64,000 nt of DNA from Anaerotruncus colihominis. Its GTDB lineage: Bacteria > Bacillota > Clostridia > Oscillospirales > Ruminococcaceae. Position numbers and translations under genes: made by a program. The stretch is taken from assembly GCF_010206195.1 (NCBI RefSeq), contig NZ_VIQT01000014.1:55903-119902 (forward strand), written 5' to 3'. Shown piece after piece: positions 44,292-52,539 of this stretch; position 1 is the stretch's first letter, and each line of letters opens with the position of its first letter. The notes under the pieces are model-generated. The model saw only the letters and a list, made by a program, of their open reading frames with translations. It had not been told where the DNA came from and did not search any database.

Positions 44292-45491
44292 TTAAAGCCC
44301 CTGCTGGCGGACCGCCTCTACTACAAGGCCCTCGCAATATGTCTTTGCGATGATGCGGGCCACCTCGCTCTCAACAGCCTCCATTGGATTCGAAGGCGTG
44401 CAGGTATCCTCCATCGCATGGCAGGCCAACAGCGGGATATCGTCCATTGAAAACCCAAAGCTATGCAGCGGACGGATTCCGATATCCTCGCTCAAATCAC
44501 GGACACAGTCAGCCGCCGCCTGAGCGGCATCCTGAGCGGACAAGCCGCGTATATCCGCTCCCAGCGCGCCGGCGATATCGCCCATGCGCTCCAGGCAGGC
44601 CGGAGCATTGTATTCCATCACGCGCGGCAGGATTTGAGCGCAGGCGATGCCGTGCGGAATATGGTACTGCGCGCCAAGCTGATGGGCGATGCTGTGCCCA
44701 AGCCCCAGACCTGCGTTTGAAAAGGCGAGTCCCGCCATATATTCCGCCCAGCACATATCGGTGCGCGCCCGCATATCGCCGCCGTCGGCCACGGCCCTGC
44801 GCAAAGATCTGCCCACCAGCCGGATAGCTTCAATCGACAGTGCGTCCGTGTAGGGCGTGGCCTCGCGGCAGGTGTACGCCTCCACCGCATGGGTCAGCGC
44901 GTCCATACCAGTCGCGGCCGTGAGGGAGGGCGGCATCCCCACCATCAGGGTTGGATCGTCAATGGCCAGATAAGCCAGGCAGTTCGGGTCCATCATGACC
45001 ATTTTGACGTTTTTCACCTCGTCGGTGATGACATAGGCGCATGTGACCTCGCTGCCGGTACCTGCGGTCGTATTGACCGCTACGATGGGCGCGCCCGGCC
45101 GCGCCGACTTGCGCACGCCGCAATAATCCTCAATGCGGCCGCCATTGGCGGCTAGGATACTCACCGCTTTTGCTACATCGATTGGTGAACCGCCGCCGAT
45201 GGCGACGATGCAGTTGCAACCCTGCCGGGCGTACTGCTCCATCGCCTCGTTGACGACGCCAACCGAGGGATTCGGCTGCACGCCGTCATAGGTACAGTAT
45301 CGGATTCCGGCGCGGTCAAGCACATCCGTAACCTTTTTAACGGTCCCGATTTTCACCAGTCCCTGGTCGGTCACAACCAGAGCCATCACCACGCCTTCCA
45401 ACCTGCGCAGAAACTGCGGTATCTCCAAAATGCTGTTTTCCCCAACCAATGTGTGGCGGGGCTGTACCAGCTCGACCACATGATTCTCCAT
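44292..45491 (-). CDS. Iron-containing alcohol dehydrogenase (lactaldehyde/1-propanol type)
   Basis: 399 residues, group III alcohol dehydrogenase. NAD-binding GGGSPIDVAKAV near residue 100; metal ligands in ATGMDALTHAVEAY, GLGHSIAHQLGA and IPHGIACA. The expected task is NADH-dependent reduction of the aldehyde made by the aldolase, which regenerates NAD+. First gene of the shell operon with its own promoter. It has no obvious encapsulation helix. Confidence 0.92.
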   Translation of the reverse strand: MENHVVELVQPRHTLVGENSILEIPQFLRRLEGVVMALVVTDQGLVKIGTVKKVTDVLDRAGIRYCTYDGVQPNPSVGVVNEAMEQYARQGCNCIVAIGGGSPIDVAKAVSILAANGGRIEDYCGVRKSARPGAPIVAVNTTAGTGSEVTCAYVITDEVKNVKMVMMDPNCLAYLAIDDPTLMVGMPPSLTAATGMDALTHAVEAYTCREATPYTDALSIEAIRLVGRSLRRAVADGGDMRARTDMCWAEYMAGLAFSNAGLGLGHSIAHQLGAQYHIPHGIACAQILPRVMEYNAPACLERMGDIAGALGADIRGLSAQDAAQAAADCVRDLSEDIGIRPLHSFGFSMDDIPLLACHAMEDTCTPSNPMEAVESEVARIIAKTYCEGLVVEAVRQQGL

Positions 45492-45611
45492 GCTGTCACT
45501 CTCCTTTGCCTTGCGCCGGCCTTGTCCGGCCGCGCGCTTTGCAGGTGTCCTCTTCGTTTATGATCGGACTTTTATCCAAAAAAACAAATAAATAAACACA
45601 TTCTCAATGTC

Positions 45612-45641
45612 ATTATATCATGGGAAAAATGTTGTGCGCAA
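45612..45641 (-). promoter_or_regulatory. Promoter of the shell operon
   Basis: Minus strand TTGCGC, 18-base spacer, TATAAT. Upstream of it, at about 45690-45740, the motif CGGAC occurs three times within an inverted CGGATG/CATCCG frame, a possible regulator site. Confidence 0.6.
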
Positions 45642-45743
45642 CCGCCTTAGGGTTGTCAATCATGTAGAAATTGCGGCATATTTTTTGTTACGGATGCGTC
45701 CGATCCATGCCGATGTCCGATTTTGTCCGTTTCATCCGGAATA

Positions 45744-46847
45744 TCACTGTGTGATACTGGCCATTCCGAGCCAGTGGCGCTTGAGCGGATAGTCCTCCGT
45801 CAAACGTGCCGTCCACTGCTCATACGCCTGCTCGCGCAGCCGTTCCTCCACGGCCTGGTCCCGGGCTGTATCATCCTGATTCAGGCCGATGAAAAACAGG
45901 ATAAAGCACCCCGCGTCCTTATAGGCCACCGTCCCCACATCGCCATAGGCGCGGGCGGGATCCGTCAGCCATGCGCGATTGCCTTCATTGAGACGCGAGA
46001 CGAGCATTGTCTCAAGGGTGGCGTCGCCGTCCGCATACGTCTGCTGCTCGTCAGCGGACGCATAATCGCGCGCCATCTGTGCGAAGGAAGCTTCGTCCGT
46101 CACCTTCGCGGCGGCTTCTTCGGCTTGCTTCTCGCCGGCGCCCGCGTAGTAGAAGGAACGGAAGGTCACCATATCAAACGTTTCCGGCGACGCCTCATAA
46201 GCCGCCTGAATCTCCGACTGATCAAAGGTCAGCCCAGCTCTGTACGCATCCCGATAGCTCTCGGCCAGCTTCACCGTTTCCACAAAATCCCGGTATGTAT
46301 CAAGATTGCAGCCCGCGCCGACAGTGGCGGCCAGATAGCTGTCAGCGCCGGCATAGCCGTCGCTCTCCGCCATGCTTTTTATCAGGGATATCTCATCCCC
46401 GACCGCAGCCTGATCCTCCGGCCGCAGCGTCCAGCCCGCTTTTTGCGCCTCCGCCGCAACGGCGTAATCGCTTTGGATGGCCGCGTCGGCCTGACCCTTG
46501 ACCAGGTCGCGCCAGTCGGACCCGGTCGCCTCATCATAGTAGCTTTCCAGGCTTTCGCCGCTGGTCATAGAGAACATGGAGGACATCTCCGCATACGCCT
46601 TGCCGAAATAACAGCTGTATGTCGCCGCGCTCACCTTTATATCGCCGACTGTCACCGCCGTGGCCCATCTGGCGTAAAACCCGGCAGCGGCCAGCGCCAC
46701 GGCGAGCACTGCAAGCAAAGCTATGGCCGCGGCAACACATACCGCAATAAAACGAATACGCCTGCGCCGCTGCGCCGCCTGCGCGGCGGCCGCACGGCCG
46801 GCGGGCGTTTCCGCCGGCGCGCCGCCTGTGCGGTTTTTTCTGCTCAT
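45744..46847 (-). CDS. Membrane-anchored SurA/PrsA-like protein
   Basis: 367 residues. A basic Ala/Arg-rich N terminus precedes one membrane segment (FIAVCVAAAIALLAVLAVAL, about 33-58); the rest is predicted outside, with a SurA-N-like helical region and a degenerate parvulin-like segment (about 230-330, DEASFAQMARDYASADEQQ). It starts 12 bases after the aldolase gene and so appears to be in the aldolase transcript. Why a secreted foldase-like protein is encoded in a cytosolic microcompartment locus is unclear. Confidence 0.7.
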   Translation of the reverse strand: MSRKNRTGGAPAETPAGRAAAAQAAQRRRRIRFIAVCVAAAIALLAVLAVALAAAGFYARWATAVTVGDIKVSAATYSCYFGKAYAEMSSMFSMTSGESLESYYDEATGSDWRDLVKGQADAAIQSDYAVAAEAQKAGWTLRPEDQAAVGDEISLIKSMAESDGYAGADSYLAATVGAGCNLDTYRDFVETVKLAESYRDAYRAGLTFDQSEIQAAYEASPETFDMVTFRSFYYAGAGEKQAEEAAAKVTDEASFAQMARDYASADEQQTYADGDATLETMLVSRLNEGNRAWLTDPARAYGDVGTVAYKDAGCFILFFIGLNQDDTARDQAVEERLREQAYEQWTARLTEDYPLKRHWLGMASITQ

Positions 46848-46859
46848 AGGCCGCTCCCT

Positions 46860-47705
46860 TTATCGCTTGGCGCGCGCCATCACCTGGCGCACGATATCCA
46901 CGATATCCTCCATTTCGACGCCCGCGGCTGTCCCGGCCGGCTGCTGGCCGCCGTGAGCGCACTGCCCGCCGCATCTTTTCTGCTCCACGCAGGCCGGAAC
47001 ACCGTCTCTTCCGACATTTTGACACGCTGGACGGCCGCCGGTGCTGATCCCCAGCCGTGTACGCGTATCAACAAGCTGATCGATCTGCTCGCAGGAAAGC
47101 TCGTTGGCCTGTCCAATGATGCTGCCGGTATACATGGTCACAAGCGCATAATATTCGAGCGACTCCATGCGGAAATACGCCTGCATCGGGTCCTTTCCCC
47201 AGGTCAGCGCGCCATGGTTGGCCAGAAGAACGCCGTTATGCGTTTTACAGAACGGCGCAATCGAATCCGGTACCTCCTGTGTGCCGGGCGCGGCGTACGG
47301 CGCGACAGGCACCTCTCCAAGCTGCACCACCGCCTCCGGCAAAATGGCCCGTGAGAGCGGGATTCCCGCAATTGCAAACGAAGTGGCCACCGGCGGATGC
47401 GCATGCACCACGCTTTTCACCTGCGGATTTTCGCGATAAACGCGCAGATGCATCTTCAATTCGCTGGACGGCTTTGTACCGCCGCGCAGGATATTGCCGT
47501 CCAAATCCACCTTGACAAGCATATCCTCCGTCATATATCCTTTGGAAACGCCGGTCGGCGTTGCCCACAACTCGTTCTCACCAACCTTACAGCTAATATT
47601 CCCGTCGTTGGCCGCCACAAAATTTTTATTGTACATCCTGCGGCCAACCTCCAAAATCAGCTGCTTGGCCTCATAATCACCCATATAATCGCCCATATTT
47701 CTCAT
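46860..47705 (-). CDS. Class II aldolase (FucA/AraD type) with C-terminal encapsulation peptide
   Basis: 281 residues. Residues 1-218 are a FucA/RhaD-like zinc aldolase: ligands in VVHAHPPVA and LLANHGALTWG, catalytic Glu in ILPEAVVQLGE. It cleaves ketose 1-phosphates to dihydroxyacetone phosphate and an aldehyde. A 63-residue extension follows: a linker with four cysteines (RPACQ, PACVEQKRCGGQC), then the amphipathic helix VEMEDIVDIVRQVMARAKR at the very end, typical of encapsulation peptides. With mtnK and mtnA nearby the substrate is probably a 5-deoxy- or 5-methylthio-ribulose 1-phosphate. AGGGAGG precedes the ATG. Confidence 0.9.
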   Translation of the reverse strand: MRNMGDYMGDYEAKQLILEVGRRMYNKNFVAANDGNISCKVGENELWATPTGVSKGYMTEDMLVKVDLDGNILRGGTKPSSELKMHLRVYRENPQVKSVVHAHPPVATSFAIAGIPLSRAILPEAVVQLGEVPVAPYAAPGTQEVPDSIAPFCKTHNGVLLANHGALTWGKDPMQAYFRMESLEYYALVTMYTGSIIGQANELSCEQIDQLVDTRTRLGISTGGRPACQNVGRDGVPACVEQKRCGGQCAHGGQQPAGTAAGVEMEDIVDIVRQVMARAKR

Positions 47706-47780
47706 TTTGATTGAACCTCCCTTGTTTGTTCATGATCCGTGCCGCTGCGCGGCGCGGTCCCGGTCAATGATCCAATATTT

Positions 47781-47809
47781 ATTATTGGGGGCTGCGGGCG
47801 CTTTGTCAA
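47781..47809 (-). promoter_or_regulatory. Promoter of the aldolase gene
   Basis: Minus strand TTGACA, 17-base spacer, AATAAT. The motif ATGATCC occurs twice near it (about 47733 and 47767), possible binding sites for the divergent DeoR regulator. Confidence 0.65.
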
Positions 47810-47881
47810 GAAACCGCCGCCTGATTCGCGCATCCGGGCGTCTGTTCTGTATGGAATCCAGCCGAGCCGGTTATGCTTATA

Positions 47882-47910
47882 TTGCACTTTGCACGAAAAC
47901 GTGGTAATAT
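47882..47910 (+). promoter_or_regulatory. Promoter of the DeoR-family regulator
   Basis: TTGCAC, 17-base spacer, TAATAT. The leader to the start codon is about 200 bases and contains no other clear signal. Confidence 0.6.
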
Positions 47911-48115
47911 GGGGCTGTTGACAAACCAAACTGTGCCGAAAGCGAGAGCGGTTTTTTCGGCGGATAAAACAAAAAACACAGGCAAGCCTTTGAGGATTCA
48001 CGAGTATTTTTGTGAAAGATGCCGGAATAAAGCGCCGCTGTTTGGGGTACAGCGACTTTGTCAACAGGCCCGATATGTCCATAAAAGAGTTCTCAGAGGG
48101 AAAAGGGGATTGGCA

Positions 48116-48868
48116 ATGCTTGCGATCACACGGCGCAACGCCATCAAGGAGCAGCTTCTCGAACGAAAAAGCGTTACAATAACCGATCTATCAAAACGCC
48201 TTCGTGTGACAAAGGAAACCATCCGCAGGGATCTGCGCCTGATGGAGGAACAGGGCGACCTGATCCGAACCCACGGCGGCGCTTACATTTTGGATGGCGT
48301 GCAAAACGACATCGATATCTCCATGCGCCAGGTCCTCAAGACCAAGGAAAAAACCCTGATTGCAGAAAAATGCAGCCAGCATATCCAATCCGGCGACTCT
48401 ATTTTTCTCGACGGTTCGACCACCTGTTGGTTTGTCGCCCGGCAATTGGCCAATAAGAACCTCACGGTTTTAACAACGTCCCTGCAAATTGCGACCATCC
48501 TGGCGGCCTCCCCCACGATCAGCCTTATCCTGATCGGCGGCTCTTTTTCCCCAAACAGCATGGCGTTCCTTGGCGATAACGCCTGCCGCGCCCTTTCAAA
48601 CTACTATGTCGATAAGGCGTTCATATCCTGCCGGTCTGTCAGCATGGAAAACGGGCTGACAGACGTTTCCGAAGGGGATGCGGCCATCCACCGGCTGATC
48701 ACGCAGCGCAGCAACCGCACTTATCTGGCGGTGGATCACTCCAAGGTGGGGCCGACCTCCTTTGCTTTCGCCTGCGGGCTGGATTCAATCGACGCCATGA
48801 TCTGTGACAAGCCTCTGCCGCAGGCATGGCAGGACTATCTGACAGGGAAAAACATCGCATTTTATTGA
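48116..48868 (+). CDS. DeoR-family transcriptional regulator
   Basis: 250 residues. Helix-turn-helix over 1-57 (KSVTITDLSKRLRVTKETIR, LIRTHGGAY) and a C-terminal sugar-phosphate sensor domain (DGSTTCWFVARQLANK, ILIGGSFSPNSMAF, VDHSKVG). DeoR proteins usually repress sugar genes until a sugar phosphate binds. It is divergent from the aldolase and next to mtnA, so it probably controls this locus. ATG 48116 has AAGGGG upstream; the open frame extends further left without a ribosome site. Confidence 0.9.
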   Translation: MLAITRRNAIKEQLLERKSVTITDLSKRLRVTKETIRRDLRLMEEQGDLIRTHGGAYILDGVQNDIDISMRQVLKTKEKTLIAEKCSQHIQSGDSIFLDGSTTCWFVARQLANKNLTVLTTSLQIATILAASPTISLILIGGSFSPNSMAFLGDNACRALSNYYVDKAFISCRSVSMENGLTDVSEGDAAIHRLITQRSNRTYLAVDHSKVGPTSFAFACGLDSIDAMICDKPLPQAWQDYLTGKNIAFY

Positions 48869-48881
48869 TTGAAATTCTATA

Positions 48882-48918
48882 AAAAAGGGAGATGGGCTGA
48901 TGGTCCACCTCCCTTTTT
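48882..48918. terminator. Bidirectional terminator between the DeoR gene and mtnA
   Basis: AAAAAGGGAG and CTCCCTTTTT arms with additional TGG/CCA pairing; both gene ends converge here. Confidence 0.8.
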
Positions 48919-48930
48919 CATTGCGCCTGC

Positions 48931-49995
48931 TTATTTGATGCCCAGCTTTTCAAACGCTTTGTCAAAGGGAGCGTAAGCAATTCCCTTTTCTGTGATGATG
49001 CCGGTCACCAGGCTGTGGTCCGTCACGTCGAAGGCGGGATTGTTGACCTTGACGCCCTCCGGCGCCATGCGCTTGGCATACCACATCTCCGTGACCTCCT
49101 CGGCCGGACGCTCCTCAATCACGATCTCATCGCCGTTTTTCAGCGACATGTCGATCGTGGAGGACGGCGCGCAGACATAAAACGGAATGCCATAGTGCTT
49201 GGCAAGAATCGCCACGCCGCTCGTACCGATCTTATTGGCAAAGTCGCCGTTTGAAGCGACGCGGTCACAGCCGACAAACACAATGTTGATCTTACCGCGC
49301 TTCATGGTGATCGACGCCATGTTGTCGCAGATCAGCGTGGTGTCCACACCGGCGGTCTGCATTTCAAAGGCGCTCAGGCGCGCGCCCTGAAGCAGCGGGC
49401 GCGTCTCGTCACAGAACACATGCAGATCGTCCCAGCCATGCTCCAGAGCGATATAAACCGGCGCCAGGGCGGTGCCGTACTTGGCTGTGGCGAGCGTGCC
49501 TGCGTTGCAGTGGGTCAGGATGCCGTCGCCGTGATGCAGCAGCTCAAAGCCCAAATTTCCGATGCTGCGGCTGATGGCGATGTCCTCCTCGCGGATGGCG
49601 TCCGCCTCCTGACAGAGGCGCTCCTTCATCTGCACGACTGTCAGCTTATCGCGGTTTTCCTCGAGCACCTTCTCCATCCGGTTGAGCGCCCAGGAGAGGT
49701 TGACGGCCGTCGGGCGTGAGGAGTCGAGATACGCTTTCTTCTCCTTGAAGTTTTTCACAAAAGCGTCCATATCATCCGTTTCGAGCTGCGAAGCGACAAT
49801 ATAAATCCCGTAGCCGGCGGCCACGCCGATGGCCGGCGCGCCGCGCACGCGCAGCGCATAGATGGCCTCCCATATATCCTCCGCCTTGGAGAGCGTCAGA
49901 TATTTGATTTCCCCGGGCAGGAGCGTTTGGTCGAGAATGACCATTTCCTTTTTATTATCCGCCAATACGACGGTATCGAGATTTAACGCATTCAT
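48931..49995 (-). CDS. mtnA: S-methyl-5-thioribose-1-phosphate isomerase
   Basis: Converts 5-methylthioribose 1-phosphate to the 1-phosphoketose; related enzymes also accept 5-deoxyribose 1-phosphate. 354 residues, full length. Catalytic Cys in [14 protein letters not shown] near residue 163 and Asp in [20 protein letters not shown]. It is 29 bases after mtnK on the same strand. None of the other enzymes of the classical methionine salvage route (mtnB, C, D, W, X) is near, whereas a DHAP-forming aldolase is. Confidence 0.94.
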   Translation of the reverse strand: MNALNLDTVVLADNKKEMVILDQTLLPGEIKYLTLSKAEDIWEAIYALRVRGAPAIGVAAGYGIYIVASQLETDDMDAFVKNFKEKKAYLDSSRPTAVNLSWALNRMEKVLEENRDKLTVVQMKERLCQEADAIREEDIAISRSIGNLGFELLHHGDGILTHCNAGTLATAKYGTALAPVYIALEHGWDDLHVFCDETRPLLQGARLSAFEMQTAGVDTTLICDNMASITMKRGKINIVFVGCDRVASNGDFANKIGTSGVAILAKHYGIPFYVCAPSSTIDMSLKNGDEIVIEERPAEEVTEMWYAKRMAPEGVKVNNPAFDVTDHSLVTGIITEKGIAYAPFDKAFEKLGIK

Positions 49996-50024
49996 TTATG
50001 TATATCCTCCTTCTGTCGGCCGGC

Positions 50025-51248
50025 TCACAGGCAAGCGACGGCGTCCTTCAAAACCTTCAGGAAATCAGCGCCGCTGCGCAGTGCGGCGCGCTCTTTGATA
50101 TAACGTTTGGCGGCCAGAATACAGACGCGCTCGGCGCGGGTGCGCTTCACTTCATCGGCAATGGTGGTCAAATCCTTGACGTTTGCCATGCCGACCGTGC
50201 GGCGGATCAATTCAAGCCCTGTGACCGCGGCGGTATCGGACAGGACCGTACCAAGATAATAATCCATATAGCCGGGCGTTTTGGCCATACGGTCGGTGAC
50301 ATGCTCGGTATAGTACGCCTTCATCTTCGCCATCGTCAGATCAACCACGTCGACAATCACCTGCTCGGCCCATCCGCAGAATTTGTCGCGTTCGGCCTGA
50401 CCGGCAATTTCCGCGTCGCCGTTGCACCATGCAAAAATGATATTTGCGACAACATTGCCGATGTCATAACCCATAGGACCATAGAAGCAGAACTCCGGAT
50501 CGAATACCATCGTGGTGTCATCGTTGATGAAGATGGAGCCGGTATGTAGGTCGCCGTGAATCAATGACTGCGCGTTGCACATGAAGTCCATTTTCAGCTT
50601 GGCGACCTCCAGATGGAGCGCCTCGTCTCCGTAAAGCTCCTTCTTGACAAAGTCGGCGTTGGGTGGATAGACGTTGTTGCGATTCGCGCAATTGTTGTAA
50701 GGCTCGGTATAGACAAGATCCTCGGTAATTTCGCACAGCTCGGGGTTGATGTACTTCTTTTGAAGCTCTTTTTTCTCCTTGTGATCCAGCACGATGTCGG
50801 TCGTACCCATCAGCGTGTTGGCCATAAAGGTGGTGATCTGCTCGGCGAACTTTGGATAAATCTTGTGCTGAAGCATACTGGTGCGCATGATCGCATGGCC
50901 GCTCAAATCCTGCATTCCGCAGGCGCACATCACCGTGTCATAAAAATAAATCTCCGGAACGTATCCGGGAGCCAGCTTGCCCTGGAGCAGCAGGATTTCA
51001 GATTCAATGCGGTTGCGGTCGGTGGAGATGTGCATGTCAGCCGATATGCGCAGCGCCTCGCCAGCCTGCTTGATAATGGCGGAATGGCCTTTGCCGTCCC
51101 AGACGCGGAACACATAGTTTAAGTTTCCGTCGCCGATCTCCTTGCACTGCATGGAGTTCACGTCCCAGTCGAACCGCGTCACCTTTTCAAGGGCATACTC
51201 CTTGGCGTCGTTCAGGTTCATCAGAAAATAGCTATCATACTTTTTCAT
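50025..51248 (-). CDS. mtnK: S-methyl-5-thioribose kinase
   Basis: Phosphorylates 5-methylthioribose at C1 with ATP. 407 residues, choline-kinase-like fold. Nucleotide region EIGDGNLNYVFRV and IIKQ lysine; catalytic HGDLHTGSIFIND with metal site FDPEFCFYGPMGYDIGN. A GGAGG site stands before the ATG, and a strong promoter lies 110 bases upstream. Similar kinases act on 5-deoxyribose. It forms an operon with mtnA. Confidence 0.94.
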   Translation of the reverse strand: MKKYDSYFLMNLNDAKEYALEKVTRFDWDVNSMQCKEIGDGNLNYVFRVWDGKGHSAIIKQAGEALRISADMHISTDRNRIESEILLLQGKLAPGYVPEIYFYDTVMCACGMQDLSGHAIMRTSMLQHKIYPKFAEQITTFMANTLMGTTDIVLDHKEKKELQKKYINPELCEITEDLVYTEPYNNCANRNNVYPPNADFVKKELYGDEALHLEVAKLKMDFMCNAQSLIHGDLHTGSIFINDDTTMVFDPEFCFYGPMGYDIGNVVANIIFAWCNGDAEIAGQAERDKFCGWAEQVIVDVVDLTMAKMKAYYTEHVTDRMAKTPGYMDYYLGTVLSDTAAVTGLELIRRTVGMANVKDLTTIADEVKRTRAERVCILAAKRYIKERAALRSGADFLKVLKDAVACL

Positions 51249-51354
51249 TCCGCAAAACCTCCTGTATCATTGTTTACGATTCAATACAAATGATCTGCCG
51301 ATTCCCGATGTAAATCATTATGTTGTTTTTTGTTTTTATTTTTTGTTTTATTTG

Positions 51355-51383
51355 ATTTTATCTCTATTTTAACGATTTGTCAA
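51355..51383 (-). promoter_or_regulatory. Promoter of mtnK-mtnA
   Basis: Minus strand TTGACA, 17-base spacer, TAAAAT, in an AT-rich region. The leader is about 100 bases with no recognised riboswitch. Confidence 0.65.
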
Positions 51384-51448
51384 TTCAAAACGATCAAAAA
51401 GCAACATTTCATCAATACAACATATTTCTATATAAATAAAGAAAGAAC

Positions 51449-51481
51449 AGGCCGCCGCCGAACAAAGCCGTGCGGCGGCCT
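51449..51481 (-). terminator. Terminator after the sugar ABC permease
   Basis: AGGCCGCCGC/GCGGCGGCCT stem; on the minus strand followed by GTTCTTTCTTTATTT. Confidence 0.7.
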
Positions 51482-51510
51482 CTTTCCGAATTGCAGGAGA
51501 AAACCGGGGC

Positions 51511-52497
51511 TTAATCCTCTTTCTTGGTTGCGTAAGCGGCAATCAGCGCCAGAGCCAGAACCGCGCCCTTGACAGCCGGCAGCACGTAATACGAAACACC
51601 GACCTGTGTGAGCCCGTTTTCCAATGTACAGATCAGCGCAGCGCCAATCATGGTTCCGATGGCGTTGGGCTTCTCCGCGCCGCCTACGGACCGGCCGACA
51701 AAGACCGCGGCCAGCGAGGGCATCAGATAGTTGTCGCAGCCTGTGATCTGCGCGGCGGAGTTGCGCGAGCAGACGACCATCGCGCCGATGGCGATAAACA
51801 CCGCAGTCACCATTCCGGCGACGAAACGGTATTTCTTAACGTTGATGCCGGAGAGCTTCGCGGCCGTTTTGTTGCCGCCCATCGCATAAAGGTAACGGCC
51901 GTGCTTGGTGTAGTTGAGGAAAATAAACGCAAACAGCACGCAGGCCAGCATAATCAGGATGCACCATGGGGCGCGTCCAATGTTCAAAAAGCCCTCGGTC
52001 CAACCCTTGCGGATCGGTTCCGCTTTCCACGGCGTCGGCATACCGGAAGAAACCGCGCCGCCGCCCGTCCACCAGAGTCCCAGTCCTTGGTGTACGAACA
52101 TCAGCGCACAGGTCGCCAGCATATCAGGAATTTTACAGACCAGGATCAAAAACATGGTCAGCAGATACATAACCATTGTAAATACAATCGTCGCCAGGAT
52201 ACTGGCCCACAGCGGCAGGCCAAACCACAAAAATGTACTTGCAAACACATACGCGGAGAAGGACGCCAACGTACAGGCGGACATGTCGAAACCATCCGGC
52301 GCCATGGTCACGGTCGCAGCGATGGCAAAGATGGTGGTGATGGCCATGGCCCTTAAAATATTGATCGCATTGGCCGCGGAGAAGAATGCGCCGCCCTGGA
52401 TGACCGTGAAGATAACGATGGAGACCACAAGCGCGATAACGGCGGCCCAGTCCATCAGAAAACGGCCGGCGCTTTTCTTTTTAAGCAGTTGATTCAT
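51511..52497 (-). CDS. Sugar ABC transporter permease (RbsC/XylH family)
   Basis: 328 residues with 8-10 membrane helices. Family stretches: MAPDGFDMSACTLASFSAYV and YLYAMGGNKTAAKLSGINVK, typical of BPD_transp_2 permeases for pentoses and other sugars. ATG 52497 has GGGGGA upstream. Third gene of the binding-protein/ATPase/permease operon, just upstream of mtnK. It probably brings in the pentose derivative used by MtnK. Confidence 0.9.
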   Translation of the reverse strand: MNQLLKKKSAGRFLMDWAAVIALVVSIVIFTVIQGGAFFSAANAINILRAMAITTIFAIAATVTMAPDGFDMSACTLASFSAYVFASTFLWFGLPLWASILATIVFTMVMYLLTMFLILVCKIPDMLATCALMFVHQGLGLWWTGGGAVSSGMPTPWKAEPIRKGWTEGFLNIGRAPWCILIMLACVLFAFIFLNYTKHGRYLYAMGGNKTAAKLSGINVKKYRFVAGMVTAVFIAIGAMVVCSRNSAAQITGCDNYLMPSLAAVFVGRSVGGAEKPNAIGTMIGAALICTLENGLTQVGVSYYVLPAVKGAVLALALIAAYATKKED

Positions 52498-52539
52498 ATG
52501 TATTTCCCCCTGAATGAGTGGATTTGTACCGCGGCCCAA

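Noticed and set aside
43254..44450. 398-codon plus-strand frame across the shell operon
   Set aside because: Spans the ends of several real minus-strand genes; a shadow produced by high GC.
45723..47354. 543-codon plus-strand frame opposite the SurA-like and aldolase genes
   Set aside because: Antisense to two supported genes, with Arg/His-rich composition and no start signal.
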